This document shows, piece after piece, positions 15,435 through 24,755 of a DNA stretch of 64,000 bases (within the stretch, counting starts at the first letter, position 1; every line of letters begins with the position of its first letter). The position numbers were made by a program, and so were the translations under genes. The DNA comes from Sphingopyxis terrae subsp. terrae NBRC 15098 (GTDB lineage Bacteria; Pseudomonadota; Alphaproteobacteria; Sphingomonadales; Sphingomonadaceae): NCBI RefSeq assembly GCF_001598815.1, contig NZ_BCZQ01000029.1, positions 1-64,000 of the forward strand. Reading direction: 5' to 3'. The notes beneath the pieces are model-generated. The model was not told the origin of the DNA and ran no database searches. It saw nothing but the letters and a program-made list of their open reading frames with translations.

Positions 15435-17660
15435 CTAACTTGTGGGGCGACCAGCGCTTGCAGCATTCTCTTTGAGGAAAGTCTCAATTGTCGAGCAGGT
15501 TGCCGACGTAGTTGGTTGCAGTATGCCGATGTCCTCCAACGTCCTGGCTTTTTGGGAACTCAGCGGGATCCACGTATCGATAACTTCTGTGGTGTGTTCG
15601 CCTGCCAATGGAGCAGGATCACCAAGCGGGGCTGGAAGGTTGCGATACTGAGCCGCGTTACGTTCCGACAGGACCGGCTCAGGGAGGTAGGGGTGTCGAT
15701 CGACGCGAAAGCTCGCGCGCTCGTTACAGTAAGGGAAGTCCGGCAAATCTGCGACCCGAAGCATCGGGGCGGCGGCGATGCCGATCGCCTGCAGGGCCCG
15801 CGCGGCATCCATGGGCGAACGCTTGCCGGCCCACTCCTCGATGGAAGAACCGCTCAGCAGGGCGTCGAGGCGCGGCGAAGGGCCGTCGGGCAGGGTGAGC
15901 ACGCACCATTCGTCGTCACCAAACGCGCGCACCGCCAACGAGCGGCTGACGAGTTGCGGTGCTTCGTTTGCCATCAGCGATTCGGCAAACTGCCCGAGCA
16001 TCACTTCGGCCTGCGACACGCTTGCGGTGCCACCGCGCCCGGTCCGCAGACGCCGGATCAGCAACGCGGTCGCGCCCAGCGCGCTGATCCGACCCGCCAC
16101 ATGGTCGGGATAGACGGTGACCGCGTCGCTATAACTGTTGGCGTCGTCCAAATAACGCCACATCCCCGTCAGCCCGGTCGCCGCACGGACCAGTGGGCCA
16201 TAGCCAAGCCGCTTCGCCCACGGCCCAGTCGGGCCGAAGGCCGAGCTGTCGGCCATGACGAGCCGCGGATTCGCCGCGGCCAGCACATCGGCGCCAAGGC
16301 CGAGCGCGTCCAGCGTCCCGGGCTTGAAGTTCGAAAGCAGCACATCCGCCTGCCGCACCAGATCGAGGAAGAGTGCGCGCCCCTCCTCCTGCCGCAGGTC
16401 GAGGCCGAGGCTTCGCTTGTTCCGGTGTCCTGCGGCGAAACTCGCCGACAGGCCGTAGGGGAGGTAGGATTGCCGCGACCCGTCGGGAAAGGCCGCGCTC
16501 TCGACCTTCACGACATCGGCGCCGCCGTCCGCGAACATCCTTCCCGCTTCGGCGCCGACGACGATGACGCCAAGGTCGAGTACCTTCAGCCCCTCGAACG
16601 GCCGGTCGAGCACTTCGTCGCCGACCACAAGTGCAGGCGTGTCGCCCGCGGCGCCAACCGGCCCCATGCGCGCGCCGTCGATCGTCAGCACTCCGTTCGG
16701 CAGCCTCAGACGCCGACCATCGGCCAGCGCGACCTCGGTCAGCGCGCCGCGGGTCGCGACCTGTTCGCTCGCCGCAAATTCCTCGAAGCTCAAGAGCGCC
16801 GTGATCGGCACGCCATGCGCCTGACCTTCGGCTTCCAGCGCGGCGCGTTCGCGCGGCGCAAAGAAGGCCGCGAGCGCAGCCTGCAGTTCTACCGATTGTT
16901 GCCGCGTACTGATCTTTGCAAACTCGGGCCCGTCAAAGGCTGCGGGCTCGCCCATCCAGCGGAACATGCCCTGCCACTGGCGCGGCGCGAGCAGGCAGAT
17001 GCGGACCTGACCGTCGACGCAGGGGAAGATCGGATATTGCGTGCCCTTCGCAGGCCGATCGCGCGATAGCAGATGGACGGGCCGTCCCATCGTCGCGCTG
17101 CCGTTTATTCCATAGCCGGGATCGAGAGCCTGCATCGCACCGTCGAGCGCCGAGAAATCGATGCAGTCGCCAACACCCGAGCGCAGAGCCTTGAAGCAGG
17201 AGGCCAGCACGACATAGGCGCCCTGCGCGGCGGCGCATTGCCAGGCGAGTTCGCCCGGCGGCAATAGCGGCGCGCGGCCGCGAATGCCCGAGCGCGACAG
17301 GCTGCCCGACAGTGCATGCAGCACCGCATCGCTCGCCCGCCAGTCGCTGAAGCTGTTACCGGTTCCGAACGGGCTAACCTCCATCAGCACCAGCGCCGGA
17401 TTGGCAACGGCGAGCGCGTCATAGTCGAATGCAGCGGGCGGCGCGACGATGATATCCGCCCCGGCAAGTGCGTCCCGATCGACCGGTCCCGCGCGAAAAG
17501 TCTTCCCCGCATTCGCCGCGATATCCGCGGCATCGCCGGTCGCCGGAACATGGCGGTCCACGCGGGCGCCCAGTTCGGCCAGATAGCGCGTGATCGGTGC
17601 CAACGGGCCTTCGACCAGATCGACGACACGCAGCCCCGCCAGCGGCCGGTCGACGCTCAT
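15435..17660 (-). CDS. Fused two-domain CaiB/BaiF (family III) CoA-transferase
   Basis: The 741-residue protein is about twice the normal length of a family III CoA-transferase and contains two tandem CaiB/BaiF units. The first begins RPLAGLRVVDLVEGP and is the more divergent. The second begins near residue 355 with FEGLKVLDLGVIVVGAEAGR, followed by the family signature DVVKVES, NKRSLGLDLRQEEGR and SNFKPGTLDALGLG. Such enzymes move CoA between carboxylic acids. The ATG at 17660 overlaps the stop of the GFA gene by four bases (ATGA). Reading further upstream would run through that gene in another frame. The operon is divergent from the aldehyde dehydrogenase, with a predicted TetR site between them. 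Confidence 0.87.
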   Translation of the reverse strand: MSVDRPLAGLRVVDLVEGPLAPITRYLAELGARVDRHVPATGDAADIAANAGKTFRAGPVDRDALAGADIIVAPPAAFDYDALAVANPALVLMEVSPFGTGNSFSDWRASDAVLHALSGSLSRSGIRGRAPLLPPGELAWQCAAAQGAYVVLASCFKALRSGVGDCIDFSALDGAMQALDPGYGINGSATMGRPVHLLSRDRPAKGTQYPIFPCVDGQVRICLLAPRQWQGMFRWMGEPAAFDGPEFAKISTRQQSVELQAALAAFFAPRERAALEAEGQAHGVPITALLSFEEFAASEQVATRGALTEVALADGRRLRLPNGVLTIDGARMGPVGAAGDTPALVVGDEVLDRPFEGLKVLDLGVIVVGAEAGRMFADGGADVVKVESAAFPDGSRQSYLPYGLSASFAAGHRNKRSLGLDLRQEEGRALFLDLVRQADVLLSNFKPGTLDALGLGADVLAAANPRLVMADSSAFGPTGPWAKRLGYGPLVRAATGLTGMWRYLDDANSYSDAVTVYPDHVAGRISALGATALLIRRLRTGRGGTASVSQAEVMLGQFAESLMANEAPQLVSRSLAVRAFGDDEWCVLTLPDGPSPRLDALLSGSSIEEWAGKRSPMDAARALQAIGIAAAPMLRVADLPDFPYCNERASFRVDRHPYLPEPVLSERNAAQYRNLPAPLGDPAPLAGEHTTEVIDTWIPLSSQKARTLEDIGILQPTTSATCSTIETFLKENAASAGRPTS

Positions 17661-18067
17661 CCGGGATTGCGCGGGAATTGCGGCAGGTCCGTGGGAATTT
17701 CGACCCACGGCAGCGCCGACGACGTCCACACGTGGATCGCGGGGGTGAATTGTCCTGGATCGTCGGCGGTCCCCGCCTTGACGATCGCGACCTTGGGCGA
17801 GGCAGCAGAAAGCGAACGGATGGGCGATCCGCAAGTCGCGCAGAATTGCCGCAGCACAGGCTGGCCGCTTTCGGTGTCGGGATCTTCCCATGTCGTCAGG
17901 TCGCCCGACACATGCATCGCGTCATCAAGCACCACGACATTGACCGAAAAGGCGCTGCCCGACTGACGGCGGCAGTTCGTGCAATGGCACACCGCGACGG
18001 TAATCGGATCGCCGGCGAGGCGGTATCGCACCGCGCCGCAATTGCATCCGCCCTCGATCTCGCTCAT
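17657..18067 (-). CDS. GFA/CENP-V zinc-fold protein
   Basis: This 136-residue protein has the zinc-binding pattern of the GFA (glutathione-dependent formaldehyde-activating-like) family: GGCNCGAVRY, CHCTNCRRQSGS and FCATCGSPI provide the C-x-C, C-x2-C and C-x2-C cysteines. Family members are mostly of unknown activity; a glutathione or thiol adduct role is guessed. The ATG at 18067 follows GGGAGAG, and in-frame starts upstream lack a site. It is the first gene of the operon with the CoA-transferase (four-base overlap). A role in handling aldehydes would fit the neighbouring aldehyde dehydrogenase. Confidence 0.85.
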   Translation of the reverse strand: MSEIEGGCNCGAVRYRLAGDPITVAVCHCTNCRRQSGSAFSVNVVVLDDAMHVSGDLTTWEDPDTESGQPVLRQFCATCGSPIRSLSAASPKVAIVKAGTADDPGQFTPAIHVWTSSALPWVEIPTDLPQFPRNPG

Positions 18068-18102
18068 CACTCTCTCCCGCATCTTTGCTGTTGCGCTTTT
18101 AT

Positions 18103-18115
18103 CTAATGACATTAG
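18103..18115. promoter_or_regulatory. Predicted TetR operator A (CTAATGACATTAG)
   Basis: This is a perfect 13-bp palindrome, 6-bp arms around a central A, in the divergent region between the GFA/CoA-transferase operon and the aldehyde dehydrogenase operon. Similar palindromes recur at 23478, 30521 and 31527, always at promoters of this cluster. The regulator is probably the TetR protein encoded at 29057-29701. Confidence 0.72.
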
Positions 18116-18178
18116 TTTACGGAGTCGGCAACAGACAATCGGTCGGCATCAAGCTGGCGGCAAGAGGTGGAGAGGCGA

Positions 18179-19591
18179 ATGAGCGAGACTTTCGCGATGA
18201 CGATCGATGGCTGCGCGGTGGAGTCCGCACGGACGATCGATGTGCGCAACCCCGCAACGGGTGAGATATTCGCCGCCGCGCCCGATGCCTCGGCCGCCGA
18301 CCTTGATGCTGCGGTTGCTGCAGCCGCGCGCGCCTTTCCGGCCTGGCGCGACACGCCGATCGCGGACCGCAAAGCTGCGCTCGCTGCGGCTGCAGACGCC
18401 ATCGAGGCGCATGCTGACGAACTCGCGTCGCTATTCGTGAAAGAGCAGGGGCGCCCGCTTCCCGGTGCCAAAATGGAAATCCTCGGCGCCGCGATGTGGA
18501 TGAAGGCGACGACGATGCTCGACATCCCCGTCGACGTCACCGAGGACAGCGACAGCCGGCGGATCGAGGTGCACCATGTCCCGCTCGGCGTCGTCTGCGG
18601 CATCGTGCCGTGGAATTTTCCCGTGCTGCTTGCCGCCTGGAAAATCGGTCCGGCGCTGATGGCGGGCAACACGCTGGTGCTCAAACCCTCGCCCTTCACG
18701 CCGCTTTGCACGCTCAGGATCGGCGAGCTGATCCGCGACGCTTTCCCCCCGGGCGTCGTCAACATCATCAGCGGCGGCGATGCACTGGGCCCGCTGATGA
18801 CCGCACATCCGGGCTTTGCGAAGATCAGCTTCACGGGCTCGACCGCGACCGGGCGCCGCGTGATGGAATCGGCGGCCAGGGACCTCAAGCGCATCACGCT
18901 CGAACTCGGCGGCAATGACGCTGCCATCATACTCCCCGACGTCGATGTCGACGCGGTCGCCGAGCAGTTGTTCGAAGGCGCCTTCCACAACACGGCGCAG
19001 GTCTGCGTTGCGACGAAGCGCCTCTATATCCACGCCGATATTTACGACCGTCTGCGCGACCGCCTCCACCAGCTCGCGAAGGAGCTTCCTGTCGGTGATG
19101 GTGCCGAGCAGGGTAGTCGCTACGGCCCCATTCAGAACGAGCCGCAATATCGCCGCGTCCTTGCGCTCCTCGACGATGCCCGTGCAAATGGGCTGACTCT
19201 GCTCGAAGGCGGCGCGGTGCCCGATCGCGGCTATTTCGTCCCCCTGACGCTGGTCGACAATCCGCCAGAGGACAGCCGGGTCGTGGTCGAGGAAGCCTTC
19301 GGTCCCGTGCTCCCGTTGCTGAAGTTCACCGATATCGACGATGTCGTCGCGCGCGCCAACGACAGCGACTATGGTCTCGCCGGCGCGGTCTGGTCGGCCG
19401 ACGTCGAGGCTGCCACCGCGATCGCGCACCGGCTCGACACCGGCACCGTCTGGATCAATCAGAATCTCCAGTCGACGCCCTTCACCCCGCTCGCGGGGGC
19501 GAAACAGTCGGGCTTCGGGCAGGAGAATGGCGTGCCCGGTCTGCTCGAATTCACCCGCCCCAAGGCGATCTTCATCCCGAAGGCAGCTTGA
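18179..19591 (+). CDS. NAD(P)-dependent aldehyde dehydrogenase
   Basis: The 470-residue protein is a complete aldehyde dehydrogenase: PWNFPVLLAAWKIGPAL in the cofactor fold, SFTGSTATG in the nucleotide loop, general base Glu242 in LELGG and catalytic Cys276 in QVCVATK. It should oxidise an aldehyde from the pathway to the acid that is then CoA-activated. The ATG at 18179 follows GGAGAGG; a GTG four codons upstream is less well placed. The stop is four bases before the start of the first acyl-CoA dehydrogenase, so these two form an operon under operator A. Confidence 0.92.
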   Translation: MSETFAMTIDGCAVESARTIDVRNPATGEIFAAAPDASAADLDAAVAAAARAFPAWRDTPIADRKAALAAAADAIEAHADELASLFVKEQGRPLPGAKMEILGAAMWMKATTMLDIPVDVTEDSDSRRIEVHHVPLGVVCGIVPWNFPVLLAAWKIGPALMAGNTLVLKPSPFTPLCTLRIGELIRDAFPPGVVNIISGGDALGPLMTAHPGFAKISFTGSTATGRRVMESAARDLKRITLELGGNDAAIILPDVDVDAVAEQLFEGAFHNTAQVCVATKRLYIHADIYDRLRDRLHQLAKELPVGDGAEQGSRYGPIQNEPQYRRVLALLDDARANGLTLLEGGAVPDRGYFVPLTLVDNPPEDSRVVVEEAFGPVLPLLKFTDIDDVVARANDSDYGLAGAVWSADVEAATAIAHRLDTGTVWINQNLQSTPFTPLAGAKQSGFGQENGVPGLLEFTRPKAIFIPKAA

Positions 19592-19595
19592 CGCG

Positions 19596-20801
19596 ATGCG
19601 CCTCAGCGCGAAAGACGAGGCGTTTCGCGAAGAGGTTTGTGCTTTCTTCGCGGCCGAACTGACCCCCGAGTTGCGCCGGGCGGGCAAGTTGATGACGTCG
19701 GTCTATGCCGACCATGCGTCGCAAATGGCGTGGCAGGAAAAGCTCCATGCCAAGGGCTGGGCGGCGCCCGCCTGGCCGGTCGAGCATGGCGGCTGCGACT
19801 GGAGCGTCGTCCAGCACCATATTTTCGCAAGCGAACGCGTTCGAGCGGGCGCGCCGCCGGTGTCGCCGATGGGGATCAAGATGTGCGGTCCCGCGATCAT
19901 CGGTTTCGGCACCGACGAACAGAAGAACTTCTTTTTACCGCGCATGCTCAACGGCGAGCATTTCTGGTGCCAGGGCTATTCCGAGCCTGGCGCGGGATCG
20001 GATCTTGCGGCGCTGCAGATGAAGGCGGTGCGCGATGGCGACGACCTTGTCTGCACGGGGACGAAAATCTGGACGACGCACGCGAACGTCGCGAACTGGA
20101 TCTTCTGTCTCGTCCGCACGACAAGGACCGATCGCAAGCAGCAGGGGATCACCTTCCTGCTGATCGACATGACCTCACCGGGGATCGAGGTGCGCCCGAT
20201 CATCATGGCGTCGGGCGAGCATATCCAGAACCAGATCTTTTTCGACAATGTCCGCGTTCCGGTCGCCAATGTCCTGGGCGAAATCGACAAGGGCTGGACC
20301 GTCGCCAAATATCTGCTCGAATTCGAACGCGGCGGTAGCGCCTATGCGCCCGAGATCGAGGTTGCGCTCGATGAGCTTGCGCAGCAAATTGCTGCGCAGC
20401 CGGCGGGCTCAGCGCGTAGCTTGCTTGAGGGGCGCATCGCCGAGGCGCGCATCCGCTGCGACATTCTCGGCCGGCTCGAAAGCGATATCCTGTCGCGCCT
20501 GTCGGTGGGCGCGCCGACCGGGGCCGATGCGTCGATGATGAAGATCCTCGGGACCGAGTTGAACCAGCGCGTGACCGAACTCGCACTCGAGGCGGCGGGG
20601 CCGCTCGCGCGTGCGTTTCAGCCCGGCGTCGCAATGCCCGGCGGGCCGATCCCTGGCCATGCCTTCGACGATTATTGCAGCGGAGAGGTGTGGCAGGCGA
20701 TCGCGCCGCTTCACTATCTCAACGAGCGTGCAAGCAGCATCTACGCGGGGACGAATGAGATCCAGCGCGGGATTTTGGCGAAGGCGGAGCTGGGGATTTA
20801 G
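19596..20801 (+). CDS. Acyl-CoA dehydrogenase, large-subunit type
   Basis: At 401 residues this is a full-length FAD acyl-CoA dehydrogenase. It shows WPVEHGGCDW near the N-terminus, the FAD/substrate segment GYSEPGAGSDLA, KIWTTHANVANW in the central beta domain and the C-terminal YAGTNEIQRG. It would introduce the alpha-beta double bond of an acyl-CoA. It belongs to the group often found with a shorter partner, which is encoded convergently next to it (20798-21802); the two stop codons overlap. Such paired enzymes act as alpha2beta2 tetramers on steroid side chains. That partnership is inferred here. Confidence 0.9.
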   Translation: MRLSAKDEAFREEVCAFFAAELTPELRRAGKLMTSVYADHASQMAWQEKLHAKGWAAPAWPVEHGGCDWSVVQHHIFASERVRAGAPPVSPMGIKMCGPAIIGFGTDEQKNFFLPRMLNGEHFWCQGYSEPGAGSDLAALQMKAVRDGDDLVCTGTKIWTTHANVANWIFCLVRTTRTDRKQQGITFLLIDMTSPGIEVRPIIMASGEHIQNQIFFDNVRVPVANVLGEIDKGWTVAKYLLEFERGGSAYAPEIEVALDELAQQIAAQPAGSARSLLEGRIAEARIRCDILGRLESDILSRLSVGAPTGADASMMKILGTELNQRVTELALEAAGPLARAFQPGVAMPGGPIPGHAFDDYCSGEVWQAIAPLHYLNERASSIYAGTNEIQRGILAKAELGI

Positions 20802-21802
20802 GCGCGCGCCATGTAGCGCGCGAGATGTTCGTCGCGCGTGCCATATTCGCTTTCGATCACCGTCAGCCGCTTGAACAGCGCCGACACGGGAAGTTCTTCG
20901 GTCATGCCCATGCCGCCGTGCAACTGCACCGCATTCTGACCGACGAAGCGGCCGGCGTCGGCGATCGTGACCTTCGCAGCGCCGATCGCCTTCGCACGTT
21001 CGGCCGGATCGAGATCGAGTGCGTCGGCCGCGAGTGCCGCAGCCGCAGCGGCGCGGCGTGCCTCGATATGCATGTCGACGAGCCGGTGCTGGACGACCTG
21101 AAAGCTCGAGATGGATTTCCCGAACTGTTCGCGCTGGACGCAATAATCGCGGGTATCGCTGACGAGCCGCGCCATGCTCGCGGCGGCTTCGGCCGCGATG
21201 GCGGCGGCGCCAAGATCGAGGATATCGGCAATATCCTCGGGCTCGACCCCCAGCCGGGCGTCGGTCGGCACGGTCACGTCGTCGAGCAGCAAGTCGGCGG
21301 CGCGGCGCCCGTCGATCGTCGGATAGGCCTTCATCGCCAGCGCCTTGCGTTCGATCAGGAAGGCGGCGAGACCGTCGTCGGTCGCAGCGGTGACGATCAC
21401 CGCATCGGCCTCGGCGGCGCCGATGGACAGCAGCTTGCCACCCGACAGGCGCCAGCCGGCGGCGTCAATCGCCGCGCGCGCGGGTTCGCGGTCGTCGAGC
21501 GATGCGAGGGCCAGCTTCGCTTCGCCCGCCGCGACGCGCGGCAGCCAGCGCGCCGCCGCATCGCCGCGCGCGCGGTCGAGCAGCGTACCGGCGAGCAGCA
21601 CGCATTCAAGATAGGGCAGGGGGATTGCCCTCGGCCCGAGGACCTCCAGCACCGCAAAGCCTTCGCGCGGTGGCAGGCCGAGGCCGCCATGCGCTTCCGC
21701 GAAAGGCAGGCCAAGCACGCCCGCATCTGCGAGCGCCTGCCAGCCGTCGTCGCCGGATTTCAGCCGGTCGAACCGCGCAGCGAGGGCGTCTTGCAATTCC
21801 AT
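20798..21802 (-). CDS. Acyl-CoA dehydrogenase, short partner
   Basis: The 334-residue protein is shorter than usual for the family and has a weakly conserved middle domain, but it retains the C-terminal fold: CVQREQFGKSISSFQVVQHRL and QLHGGMGMTEELP. This is the pattern of the beta subunit in heterotetrameric acyl-CoA dehydrogenases. The ATG at 21802 comes one base after the stop of the GMC oxidoreductase gene, so they are translationally coupled. Starting further upstream would overlap that gene for 26 codons with no conserved sequence. It faces the large-subunit-type gene tail to tail. Confidence 0.87.
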   Translation of the reverse strand: MELQDALAARFDRLKSGDDGWQALADAGVLGLPFAEAHGGLGLPPREGFAVLEVLGPRAIPLPYLECVLLAGTLLDRARGDAAARWLPRVAAGEAKLALASLDDREPARAAIDAAGWRLSGGKLLSIGAAEADAVIVTAATDDGLAAFLIERKALAMKAYPTIDGRRAADLLLDDVTVPTDARLGVEPEDIADILDLGAAAIAAEAAASMARLVSDTRDYCVQREQFGKSISSFQVVQHRLVDMHIEARRAAAAAALAADALDLDPAERAKAIGAAKVTIADAGRFVGQNAVQLHGGMGMTEELPVSALFKRLTVIESEYGTRDEHLARYMARA

Positions 21803-21803
21803 C

Positions 21804-23420
21804 TCAGCCAGCCTTCGCTTGCGGCGCGTCGCGCAGAATGATGTCGGCGGCGCGCCAGGCCATCGCCATCGTCGGACCATTGGTGTTGCCCGACGGTATC
21901 ACCGGCATCACCGACGTGTCGATGATGCGAAGCCCTTGGGTGCCGCGGACGCGCAGCGCCGGATCGACGACCGACGCCTCATCCTTGCCCATCCGGCAGC
22001 TTCCGACCGCATGATAGCCGCAGGTACCGAAACGGTCATAGGCGTCCATGATTTCGGCATCGCTGGCGAACGCTGGCCCGGGCATCGTCTCCTCGGCAAT
22101 CATTCCGGCGAGCGGCGCCTGTCGTGCATAGTCGCGCATCACGCGCACCGCGCCGATCATCGCTGCGCGATCCTCTTCGGTCGCCCGGTAATTGGGCCTG
22201 AAGCTCGCAGCGGCATCGGGGTCGCGCGTCGCGATATGGATGCTGCCGCGCGATGTCGGGCGCAGCGGATAGATGACCGCGTTCATGCCGGGATGTTTTT
22301 CGAGTTGCGTGCGCTGTGTCGCCATGTCGAAGCTGAAGGGTGCGATCAGCATCTGCGCGTCGGGACGGTTGAGCCCCGGCCGCGTCTTGAACCAGCCGCC
22401 GATCTCATAAGCCGCCGCCGACATCGGGCCGTCGCCGGTAAGATAATATTTGAGCGTCGCGAGCAGCAGGCGCCAGCCGCCGAAGACGCGGTTTTGCGAC
22501 AGCGCCTCTTGGGTGAGCTTCCATTGCATGATGATGCCGCGGTGTTCGATCAATCCTTCGCCGACTTCCGGGCTGTGGTGGACGAGCGGGATGCCCAGGG
22601 CGGCAAGCCGGTCGCGGTCGCCGATCCCCGATCGCTCAAGGATCGCCGGGCTCGCCATTGCGCCGCCGCAGATGATGACTTCATGCGCCGCGTCGATCGT
22701 TTCGCGCTGGCCGTCGTGAATGACTTCGACGCCAACAGCGCGCGTGCTATCGAAAATCACGCGATCGACGGTGCGGTCGGTCAAGACGGTCAGGTTGGGG
22801 CGCTTCTCGGCGGGGCGAAGAAAGGCCTGCGCCGCGCTTTGGCGCTTGCCCCTGAAGATTGTGCGCGGGGCATAGCCGATCGCCACCTGATCATCGGGGG
22901 CGTTGATGTCGGCCTTTTTCGTCCAGCCCATCGCTTCGCCTGCCGCGACTTGCGCGTCGCTTATCGGTAGACGCTGTGTCGGCATCGAGATCTTCATCGG
23001 TCCCGCATGCCCACGCGTTTCGGCACCACCAAGCTCGTGATTTTCGAACGCGCGATAGGCCGCCCCGATATGCGTCCAGCTCCAGTCTTCGCTCGATTTT
23101 TCGGCGATTGCGTCGAAATCTGCGGGCTGGCCGCGGACGTACATCATGCCGTTGACCGATGACGACCCGCCGAGCACGCGCCCGCGCACCCAGGCTTCGG
23201 ACTGACCCGCCGTCGATGCCTCGGGCTCGCTCATATGGACCCACAGATGTTTGGGATCCTGCATCACCTTGGCGAGGCCCTTGGGCATCGCGATGAACGG
23301 ATGGCGGTCACGCGGCCCCGCTTCGATTAGCGCGACTCTGATCGCCGGATTCTCCGACAATCGATAGGCAAGGACGCATCCGGCCGCCCCGGCACCGCAG
23401 ATGATATAGTCGAAGCCCAT
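21804..23420 (-). CDS. GMC-family FAD alcohol oxidoreductase
   Basis: The 538-residue protein is a glucose-methanol-choline oxidoreductase. It has the N-terminal FAD site DYIICGAGAAGCVLAYRL, the GMC signature around RVLGGSSSVNGMMYVRG, and the C-terminal CGYHAVGSCRMG followed by SVVDPALRVRGTQGLRI, holding the active-site His. It would oxidise a primary or secondary alcohol to the aldehyde or ketone, upstream of the aldehyde dehydrogenase. The ATG at 23420 is where homology begins; an ATG 17 codons upstream adds nothing conserved. Operator B at 23478 lies between this gene and the divergent Rieske operon. Confidence 0.92.
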   Translation of the reverse strand: MGFDYIICGAGAAGCVLAYRLSENPAIRVALIEAGPRDRHPFIAMPKGLAKVMQDPKHLWVHMSEPEASTAGQSEAWVRGRVLGGSSSVNGMMYVRGQPADFDAIAEKSSEDWSWTHIGAAYRAFENHELGGAETRGHAGPMKISMPTQRLPISDAQVAAGEAMGWTKKADINAPDDQVAIGYAPRTIFRGKRQSAAQAFLRPAEKRPNLTVLTDRTVDRVIFDSTRAVGVEVIHDGQRETIDAAHEVIICGGAMASPAILERSGIGDRDRLAALGIPLVHHSPEVGEGLIEHRGIIMQWKLTQEALSQNRVFGGWRLLLATLKYYLTGDGPMSAAAYEIGGWFKTRPGLNRPDAQMLIAPFSFDMATQRTQLEKHPGMNAVIYPLRPTSRGSIHIATRDPDAAASFRPNYRATEEDRAAMIGAVRVMRDYARQAPLAGMIAEETMPGPAFASDAEIMDAYDRFGTCGYHAVGSCRMGKDEASVVDPALRVRGTQGLRIIDTSVMPVIPSGNTNGPTMAMAWRAADIILRDAPQAKAG

Positions 23421-23477
23421 CCTCTTATCCCTCGATTCCGGCCGCTTTTGCGACACTCTCATCGCCTCCATAAAAAA

Positions 23478-23490
23478 CTATTGTCATTAG
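23478..23490. promoter_or_regulatory. Predicted TetR operator B with -35/-10
   Basis: CTATTGTCATTAG differs from operator A by one base in one arm. It overlaps the -35 box TTGTCA (23481-23486) of a plausible promoter whose -10 is TAGGCT at 23504-23509 (17-base spacing), reading toward the Rieske gene. Binding here would block that promoter and probably the divergent GMC promoter. Confidence 0.7.
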
Positions 23491-23539
23491 GTAAAGGCTG
23501 GAATAGGCTAAGACCAACGATAAGGAGAGGATCTGCAAT

Positions 23540-24718
23540 ATGAGTGAAGTTGCAGAAGTTTCACGCCCGGCGCGCAAGCTGACCACGCTCGCCGACCTGA
23601 CGCCGAGCCAGATCGAGGCCATCCGCAAGATTCCGGCCGAAAAGGACGCCGTCGTCGTGCCGTTCGGTGCGACGCGCCCTAATGCGATTTTCACCGGGCA
23701 GGACCGCTTCGACCTCGAACAGGACAGGATTTTCCGCCGCTTTCCGGTGCCCGTCACCGTGTCGGCGCTGCTCGAACCCGGCAGCATCGTCGCGAACGAC
23801 AGCTATGGTTTCCCGATGCTCGTCTCGCGCACCCGCGACGGCACGATCAAGGCTTTCGTCAACGCGTGCCAGCACAAGGGGTCGAAGATCATCGAGGATT
23901 GCGCAGTCCACAAGCAGGGCCGCGTGACCTGTCCCTATCACGCCTGGACCTACGGCATCGACGGCAAGCTGATCGGCGTGTCGCGGAGCGAAGCTTTCGA
24001 GGATTTCGACAAGAGCAAGCGCGGGCTCGTCGAACTCGAGGCGCGCGAATGGGGCGGTATCGTCTATGTCCAGTTGAACCGCGACATCGCCGCCGACTGG
24101 TCGAACCTGTCGCAGCAGGTCGCCGAGGATTTCACTGCGCTCGGCATTCCGTCGGCGCACGTCTATGGCCGCAAGAGTTTCGATCTGAAAGCGAACTGGA
24201 AGGTCGTGCTCGAGCCCTTCCTCGAGGGCTATCATGTCCAGCGGCTCCACGCCGCATCGATCGGCGACCGCTTTCAGGACGCGCCGAATATCGTCGACAT
24301 GTTCGGCCCCAACATCCGGCAGGTGTCGGGGCGCATCGGCTATGTTCCCGAAATGCTCGACGAAGATGCGTCGGCGAATGTCCATAAGCTCGTGACCCAT
24401 GCCTATACGGCTTTCCCCAACTGCGTCGTGGTGACGAGCCAATATTATACCAGCGTCATGCTGCTGATGCCGCGAGCCGCCGACCGCACGACGGTCGAAT
24501 ATTTCATGCTTACCCCCGAGGCCGCATCGACCCCGAAGGCCGAAGAGGTGTTCGCGCGCTCGTACGAGCTGATCCTCAGCGTCTTCGGCGGCGAGGATTT
24601 TCGCGCTGCCGAGATCAGCCAGCAGGGGCTCAACGCGGGTGTGCCCGAAGAGACCGTCTATTGCGGGCTCGAGACCAATATCGTGCGCTATTATGAGGCG
24701 ATCGAAGCGCTTCTGTAA
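23540..24718 (+). CDS. Rieske non-haem iron ring-hydroxylating oxygenase, alpha subunit
   Basis: The 392-residue protein has a Rieske 2Fe-2S site made of Cys110 and His112 (NACQHKG) and Cys131 and His134 (CPYHAW). A mononuclear iron site follows in LEGYHVQRLHA plus a C-terminal acidic residue. Enzymes of this class hydroxylate or demethylate aromatic and alicyclic substrates and need an external electron donor. The ATG at 23540 follows AAGGAGAGG. It heads a plus-strand operon with acyl-CoA ligase, P450, DUF35 and thiolase-fold genes. No small (beta) subunit is nearby, so it is probably of the alpha-only type. Confidence 0.9.
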   Translation: MSEVAEVSRPARKLTTLADLTPSQIEAIRKIPAEKDAVVVPFGATRPNAIFTGQDRFDLEQDRIFRRFPVPVTVSALLEPGSIVANDSYGFPMLVSRTRDGTIKAFVNACQHKGSKIIEDCAVHKQGRVTCPYHAWTYGIDGKLIGVSRSEAFEDFDKSKRGLVELEAREWGGIVYVQLNRDIAADWSNLSQQVAEDFTALGIPSAHVYGRKSFDLKANWKVVLEPFLEGYHVQRLHAASIGDRFQDAPNIVDMFGPNIRQVSGRIGYVPEMLDEDASANVHKLVTHAYTAFPNCVVVTSQYYTSVMLLMPRAADRTTVEYFMLTPEAASTPKAEEVFARSYELILSVFGGEDFRAAEISQQGLNAGVPEETVYCGLETNIVRYYEAIEALL

Positions 24719-24755
24719 TTATTGAACCGGCGGCAGACCGGACGGAGAGGGATTG

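Noticed and set aside
15297..17069. 590-codon open frame on the plus strand
   Set aside because: It lies antisense to the CoA-transferase, is extremely Arg/Pro/Ala-rich and has no domain or ribosome binding site. It is a typical high-GC shadow.
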